Assembly (NCBI GenBank): GCA_017434455.1
Contig: JAFRFG010000064.1
Location: 1 to 64,000, forward strand
Reading direction: 5' to 3'
DNA: 64,000 nucleotides
Source of the DNA: Thermoguttaceae bacterium
GTDB lineage: Bacteria > Planctomycetota > Planctomycetia > Pirellulales > Thermoguttaceae
Shown here: piece by piece, positions 59,514 to 64,000 of the stretch
Layout of the letters: each line of letters begins with the position of its first letter
How positions within the stretch are numbered: the first letter of the stretch is position 1
Notes under the pieces: generated by a model
Told to the model about the DNA's origin: nothing
The model's input: only the letters and a program-made list of their open reading frames with translations
Databases searched by the model: none
Translations under genes and position numbers: made by a program

Positions 59514-62162
59514 TTAGACTCCCGCGAACGAATCCAGTTCGCCCGCCTGATAGAGGATCTCGCCGCCGAGGTTCTCGGCCACATGTGTCGCTTTCCCCAG
59601 TCCCGGATGCTCCGCCGGGAGCTGACAGAAGATCAGATCGGCGAAGGTCTGCCTTTCCCCGAGCCACTCTTTGTTCGGGACAATCATCACCAGCCGCTGC
59701 GACGCGCGCGTCATCGCGACATAGAGCATATTGAGCGAGTCGCGAAGCTGGGCCCGTTCGGTCGCGTCGTAGCAGGCGCGGAACTCCTCGGGGAGGATGA
59801 ACCGAAGCTGCTGCTTGAGCAGATGCTGCACCGTTACGATCGGCTCGGTCGGGCTTTCCCGCTCGACCAGGTAGGGGGGAAGAACGTCGATCAGCGGCTG
59901 ATCGAGCTCCGGAAGAATCACCGTGTCGAACTCCAGCCCCTTCGAGGCGTGAATCGTCATGACGCGGATCTTCGAGGCGCTGGCCAGCTCGATCTTCGCC
60001 GCCTCGAGCCGCTCGCGCAGCCGGTCGCAGCGCCGCCCCCCCGCGGCGGTGAAGCGGACCGCCTCTTTGAGGGCGGCGTCGGCGAACTGCTTTTCCCGCC
60101 GGCTCGATATCGAAAGCGACGCGGCGAAGCGCTGCAGATAGGGGACGAGTCCCTCGGTGAGGATCGCCTCGCGGATCGCCCGCGAAAGGGCCGGTCCCCC
60201 TTCTTTGGCCGTCTGCTCGGGGGGAATCGCCGGATCGATGCCGAGGAACGCGGCGGCTTCGCGGTTTTTCGCCAGGGCGTACCCCGCGATCGTGTGACCC
60301 GGGTGATCGGCCAGCGTCAGGAGCGAGAGGATCGTTCGGACGACAGGGGAGCTGGGCAGCGGAACGCCCCCCTCCTGACTGACCTCGAACCCCTCGGCGG
60401 TGATCTGGTCGACGACCTGACCGATGTATCGGTTTCGGCGCACCAAAATACCGATGGTCTTTTCGGGGGCCGTCACGTGGATCTGGATGGCGCGAGCGAT
60501 GGCGTAGCGGAACGTCGCCGGAAGGGGCCTTTGCCAGCTGTCGTCGCCGGTCGGCGCGGGGGAAAGAGCCGCCGCTTCGCTTTTTTCTTCTTCGTCGTCG
60601 GTTGTTTCGGGCCTGTCGGTATTTTCCACCGGGGTTTCGATCGTGACCATCCCGGGGGCGGCGGCCTGGCGGCCGACGGCCTTGTGCTTTTGGAACTGCT
60701 CGCCCCACCGCTGCATTTCCTGGTGCGCCCCGCGATTGCGCCGGTCGTGGACTTCGTCCGAAGGGGGGGGGAGGAAGACGGGGCAGTTCCCCAGATTCAT
60801 AAAGACCTCATTCACCGCGTCGAGCACCGTCTGGGTACTGCGCCAGTTGGTGTTCATCGGCAAAGAGGTGATCCCCTCGACGTTCTTTTCCACCTCTTGG
60901 AAGATTTCCGCCACCCCCCCGCGCCAGGCGTAGATCGCCTGTTTCACGTCGCCGACGCAGAAGAACGAACCGGCCTCTTCCGGGCGGCCGCTGAAGGGGG
61001 GGAGCTCTTGGATCGACTCGGCGATCGGGCGAAAGACCTGCCACTGATTCAGCGAGGTATCCTGGAACTCGTCGAGGAGCAGATGCTTAATCGGGGTATC
61101 GAGCAATGTTCGGTCGTTCGGGTGTTCGAGCAGGTAATCGGCGGTGAACCGGACGATATCGTCGAAACGATACCCTCCCTCCTCGCTTTGAATCTCTTCC
61201 AGCGCCTCGATGATCCGCTCCAAAAGGGTGTAGGTCGATTCGGTCTTGTAGGCGAGCTTATTGAGGATCTCGGCTTTGCCTTCGTCGGCCAGGCGCTCGA
61301 TCACCTCGATCCAATCGTCGGGGATATCGCGGCTGCAATACTTCCGGGGTTCCGGGCCGATCGCGTTTTTCACGATCGCTTTCTGGAGAAATTCTTCCCA
61401 CTTTCCGTCGGCGGCCAGACCGGCCAGCGCGTCCCGGGCTTTGACGAAGCGGCTGTCGGGCGAAAGCGATTTGGTCCGGGGAGCGTCCAGAAGCGGCAGG
61501 GCCGTGATCGCCGCGGCCTCTTCCTCGGGCGTGAGCCCCTGGGGGTGGGGAAGCCGATACCAGGCGCCGGAGGCCGACTCGCGGAAGATCGACCCCAGCC
61601 CTAGCGCGGCGCTTTCCAGCTGCGAGGCGACCGAGCGTTCGGTCTCTCCCTGGAAGAACCAGCTCAGCAGGGTTTTGACATCGCCGCGCTTCGTGTCGGT
61701 CAGCGCGTTTTGAACCGCCTGCTCGAGCATTCGGCGCTGCTCGACCTCTTCGACGATCCGCCAGGCCAGCGGCAGGCCCAGCTCCAGCGGATGGCCCAGC
61801 GCCAGACGGGTAGTGAACGAGTCGATGGTGACGATTTTGATCTGATTGAAGTTCCGAACCAGCCGCTGGAGCAGTGACGATAAGAGTTCCGAAAAGACCG
61901 GCTCGGATATATCGCTGCCGGGGAAAAGTTCCCGGGCCAGGGCCCGGCTCTTGTCGGGATCGAGAACCGTCTCGGCCAGGGTCGTTAAGACGCGGGCGAA
62001 GATCTCGGCGGCCGCCTTCCGGGTGAAGGTGGTCGCCAGGATCGACTCGCACGGGACCCCCGATAAAAGAAGATGGAGGAATCGGCGCGAGAGCTTATAG
62101 GTCTTCCCCGATCCGGCGGAGGCGCGGATGATCTGAAAGTCGAAGGGTTCCATCCCTGCCAT
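59514..62162 (-). CDS. AddA/RecB-like UvrD-family helicase lacking the nuclease domain
   Basis: The 882-residue SF1A helicase has Walker A ASAGSGKTY at 14-22, TFTRKAAAEIFAR (Ia), LLLDEFQDTS near 362, CVGDVKQAIYAWRGG (III), NWRSTQTVLDAV (IV), TIHASKGLEFDTVIL (V) and YVAMTRASQRLVM (VI, near 810). The order and the AddA-type motif spellings place it with AddA/RecB-like proteins. AddA has about 1200 residues including a C-terminal PD-(D/E)XK nuclease; here the chain stops about 70 residues after motif VI, so the nuclease is absent. No addB/recC is adjacent. GAGG 5 bases before the ATG at 62162 supports this start. It starts 14 bases after apbE. Confidence 0.88.
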   Translation of the reverse strand: MAGMEPFDFQIIRASAGSGKTYKLSRRFLHLLLSGVPCESILATTFTRKAAAEIFARVLTTLAETVLDPDKSRALARELFPGSDISEPVFSELLSSLLQRLVRNFNQIKIVTIDSFTTRLALGHPLELGLPLAWRIVEEVEQRRMLEQAVQNALTDTKRGDVKTLLSWFFQGETERSVASQLESAALGLGSIFRESASGAWYRLPHPQGLTPEEEAAAITALPLLDAPRTKSLSPDSRFVKARDALAGLAADGKWEEFLQKAIVKNAIGPEPRKYCSRDIPDDWIEVIERLADEGKAEILNKLAYKTESTYTLLERIIEALEEIQSEEGGYRFDDIVRFTADYLLEHPNDRTLLDTPIKHLLLDEFQDTSLNQWQVFRPIAESIQELPPFSGRPEEAGSFFCVGDVKQAIYAWRGGVAEIFQEVEKNVEGITSLPMNTNWRSTQTVLDAVNEVFMNLGNCPVFLPPPSDEVHDRRNRGAHQEMQRWGEQFQKHKAVGRQAAAPGMVTIETPVENTDRPETTDDEEEKSEAAALSPAPTGDDSWQRPLPATFRYAIARAIQIHVTAPEKTIGILVRRNRYIGQVVDQITAEGFEVSQEGGVPLPSSPVVRTILSLLTLADHPGHTIAGYALAKNREAAAFLGIDPAIPPEQTAKEGGPALSRAIREAILTEGLVPYLQRFAASLSISSRREKQFADAALKEAVRFTAAGGRRCDRLRERLEAAKIELASASKIRVMTIHASKGLEFDTVILPELDQPLIDVLPPYLVERESPTEPIVTVQHLLKQQLRFILPEEFRACYDATERAQLRDSLNMLYVAMTRASQRLVMIVPNKEWLGERQTFADLIFCQLPAEHPGLGKATHVAENLGGEILYQAGELDSFAGV

Positions 62163-62176
62163 AAGTGCCTCGTCCG

Positions 62177-63406
62177 CTAGGGGGTTTGCTCTTCGTCGGC
62201 CGCGGGCTGGTCCGGGGCGCCGGGGAAGAATTCCTGAATCGACGAAAACGCCGCGGAGGGCTCATCGGCGAAGGTATCGGCCGCCAGGGTCGAGCGGCTG
62301 ACGAACAGAACCGGCTCTTCGAGGCGGTCGGCGGCGGCTTTCCCCTCGACGGGGCCCAGGACAAACAGCCCCGTCGCCAGGGCGTCGGCCCGGGCGCACG
62401 AGGCGTCGAAGACCGAGACCGAACCGAGTTCGAAATCGGGCCTCGGGGCGTCGGCGCCGCGCAGCTCGGTCGGCCGGCCGGTGCGCGGGTCGATGATATG
62501 CGAGAACATCTTCTGGGCGACGACCGAGTAATTGCGCGAACCGCCGCTGGTCGCCAGGGCAATCGCCCCGGGGCGGAAGAGGCGGTAGATCTGCGGGTCG
62601 CCGGTCTTGGTCGGGATCGGCTTTTCGATCGCCAGGGTCCAGGGAATCTCCCCCTTGGCCCCGCCGCAGCGGATCTCTCCCCCGATGTTGACCATATAGT
62701 TTTCGAGCCCCTCGGCGGCGAGCGCCTCGGCGAGCTTATCGACGGCGTACCCCTTGGCGATCCCCGACAGGTCGATCATCAGTTCCGGAATCGCTTTTTT
62801 CAGCGCCGGGGAGTCCCCCGTGCGGACTTCGAGCTTCTGGTAGCCGCACCTTTGCCGGATCGCCTCGATCTGGTCGTCCTCGGGCAGGGCGGTCAGCGCG
62901 GTTTTATCGGGCCCGAAGCGCCACGCGTTGACCAGCGGGGCGACGGTGATATCGAACGCCCCGTCAAGCTGGCCGCTGATCTGGAGCGCCAGGGCGACGA
63001 CCTCGGCGGTCTCGGCCGAGACCTCGAACCAGTCGGTCGAGTCGGAGGCGTTGAACCGGCTCACGTACGAGTCGTCACGGTAGGTCGTCATCGCGCCGTC
63101 GACGCGCGAGAGCACCTCCTCGACGAGGCGGTGGAGTTTTTCCGCGTCCCACGCCCGGGGACAGGCGGCGATCTGGACGGTGTAGAAGGTCCCCATCGTC
63201 TCCCCGCCGATCTTCAGCACGGCGGAAGGGTCAGCCACCTGCTGCGCCGAGGAGAAGCGCTGGAAGATGGCTTGGACCCTCGGGTTGTCTTTCCCCAGGG
63301 AATAGAGAAGAAAGCCGATCATCACGATCACCAGAACCGATCGGATCGATCCGAACAGGCCGCCCGGTTTGGCGCCGTTTTCGCTGTTGTTTTCGGACTG
63401 TGTCAT
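62177..63406 (-). CDS. apbE: FAD:protein FMN transferase
   Basis: The 409-residue ApbE attaches FMN to Thr residues of RnfC/G, NqrC or related exported proteins. Residues 1-40 hold one membrane helix (VLVIVMIGFLLYSLG), so it is a membrane-anchored or periplasmic protein. Family motifs follow in order: ETMGTFYTV, YRDDSYVSRFN, GAFDITVAP, DLSGIAKGYAVD, NIGGEIRCGG, ATSGGSRNY, and HIIDPRTGRP (metal/FAD region). The long C-terminal Asp/Glu-rich tail is unusual. No rnf or nqr genes are in the window. It starts 58 bases after queA and its stop is 14 bases before the AddA-like gene, so it probably heads the apbE-helicase-unknown unit. Confidence 0.95.
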   Translation of the reverse strand: MTQSENNSENGAKPGGLFGSIRSVLVIVMIGFLLYSLGKDNPRVQAIFQRFSSAQQVADPSAVLKIGGETMGTFYTVQIAACPRAWDAEKLHRLVEEVLSRVDGAMTTYRDDSYVSRFNASDSTDWFEVSAETAEVVALALQISGQLDGAFDITVAPLVNAWRFGPDKTALTALPEDDQIEAIRQRCGYQKLEVRTGDSPALKKAIPELMIDLSGIAKGYAVDKLAEALAAEGLENYMVNIGGEIRCGGAKGEIPWTLAIEKPIPTKTGDPQIYRLFRPGAIALATSGGSRNYSVVAQKMFSHIIDPRTGRPTELRGADAPRPDFELGSVSVFDASCARADALATGLFVLGPVEGKAAADRLEEPVLFVSRSTLAADTFADEPSAAFSSIQEFFPGAPDQPAADEEQTP

Positions 63407-63464
63407 AAAACCGTATTCCTCACGTGAATCGTCACGCTGCTGTTAATGGCTTTTTTTAACGTTT

Positions 63465-64000
63465 TTACAGAATGAGCATACAGTCGCCGTAACTGTAGAA
63501 ACGGTAGTCGTAGCGGATCGCCTCCTCGTAGGCGCGCTTCATCAGCTCGTCGCCGCCGAAGGTCCGCACCAGGATCAGCAGCGTCGACTTCGGGAGGTGG
63601 AAGTTGGTCAAAAGCGCGTCGACCGCCTTGAACCGGTACGGCGGGCGGATGAACAGGTCGGTCGGCCCCGAGAAGGGACGCAGCGGGTAGTCGTTGTTCC
63701 CCGTCGAGTCGATCTTGCCGTCGGGCGAGGCGTTGGCCGCCGACTCGAGCGTCCGAACCGAGGTGGTCCCCACGGCGATGACGCGGCCGCCGCAGGCCCG
63801 GCAGCGGAGGATGGTATCGACCGCCTTTTGATCGATCGTCGCGAACTCCTCGTGCATCCGGTGCTGCGAGATCTTTTCGGTCTTAATCGGCCGGAAGGTC
63901 CCCGCCCCGACGTGGAGCGTCACTGGGCAGAGGGTGACCCCCATCTCGGCGATCTTGCCGAGGAGCTCTTTGGAGAAATGCAGCCCCGCCGTCGGCGCGG
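63465..64000 (-). CDS. queA: S-adenosylmethionine:tRNA ribosyltransferase-isomerase (N-terminus outside window)
   Basis: QueA converts preQ1 in tRNA to epoxyqueuosine in the queuosine pathway. The visible C-terminal part (about 178 residues) is open to the right edge. Family motifs: APTAGLHF at the very edge, VTLHVGAGTFRPI, HRMHEEF, IAVGTTSVRTLE, DLFIRPPYRFKAVDALLTNFHLPKSTLL and YRFYSYGDCMLIL, which is the usual C-terminus. The ATG near 63944 is internal; the true start lies outside. It is 58 bases upstream of apbE, so the two may be linked. Confidence 0.96.
   Translation of the reverse strand, partial: APTAGLHFSKELLGKIAEMGVTLCPVTLHVGAGTFRPIKTEKISQHRMHEEFATIDQKAVDTILRCRACGGRVIAVGTTSVRTLESAANASPDGKIDSTGNNDYPLRPFSGPTDLFIRPPYRFKAVDALLTNFHLPKSTLLILVRTFGGDELMKRAYEEAIRYDYRFYSYGDCMLIL

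Noticed and set aside
59136-61604. 822-codon forward frame opposite the AddA-like helicase
   Set aside because: Shadow of a gene with all helicase motifs; no start signal or domain of its own.
1-64000. Prophage, integrative element or toxin-antitoxin/defence island
   Set aside because: No integrase, phage structural gene, restriction or CRISPR gene is visible; helicases present are housekeeping or repair types.

Overview
This 64 kb window is GC-rich and densely coded, and most genes run in co-directional blocks. The gene content best fits a saccharolytic Planctomycetota-type bacterium. The main signs are several Tat-exported Gfo/Idh/MocA proteins, a Tat-tagged GH109-like enzyme, exported phosphatases, large secreted glycosidases, a GspE-like ATPase and a Ski2-like helicase. 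Verrucomicrobiota or Lentisphaerota cannot be excluded without a tree. A pectin-type glycosidase set together with xylose isomerase and the anaerobic type of glycerol-3-phosphate dehydrogenase suggests a fermentative plant-fibre or gut niche. That is inference.

Layout. 1-14.0 kb: end of an unknown membrane protein, a secreted GH106-like rhamnosidase, argG, an aminotransferase, a pectinase-fold GH28-like protein, an ADP-ribosylglycohydrolase, three tandem Tat-exported metallophosphatases and a GH109-like enzyme. 14.0-20.2 kb: an orphan IS630-type DNA-binding fragment with its own promoter, an ABC-F ATPase, then xylA and proS. 20.3-25.3 kb: a reverse-strand run of nitroreductase, GNAT protein, GlpA-like and GlpB-like oxidoreductases and a DUF1667 protein. 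25.4-31.5 kb: tRNA-Ser(UGA), an alpha/beta hydrolase with Asp at the nucleophile position, miaB, and tex with a long insertion and an Arg/Asp-rich tail.

31.6-34.5 kb: an Rrf2 regulator divergent from metY-cysK, a compact sulfur-assimilation unit. 34.5-37.9 kb: two paralogous Tat-exported Gfo/Idh/MocA proteins, the upstream one preceded by three 21-bp-phased direct repeats. 38-43 kb: Ski2-like helicase, ROK kinase, secreted PDZ protease. 43-49 kb: transketolase, an unknown protein that may be GAP1-N-like, and a tandem-duplicated DUF3089 hydrolase. 49-64 kb (all reverse strand): PcrA-type helicase, a Pro-rich unknown protein, apgM, glgB, GspE-like ATPase, membrane-anchored trypsin-like protease, a TM/Pro-rich unknown protein, an AddA-like helicase without a nuclease domain, apbE, and queA cut by the right edge.

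No phage, CRISPR array, rRNA or complete insertion sequence is visible. I found no clear undescribed multi-gene system. The best leads are the 21-bp iterons, the phosphatase/GH109 cluster beside the domesticated-looking IS630 fragment, the Asp-nucleophile hydrolase, the modified Tex with a long structured leader, and the GAP1-N-like protein. Promoter and terminator calls were made by eye from consensus boxes, spacing and stem symmetry; none was scored by computation.
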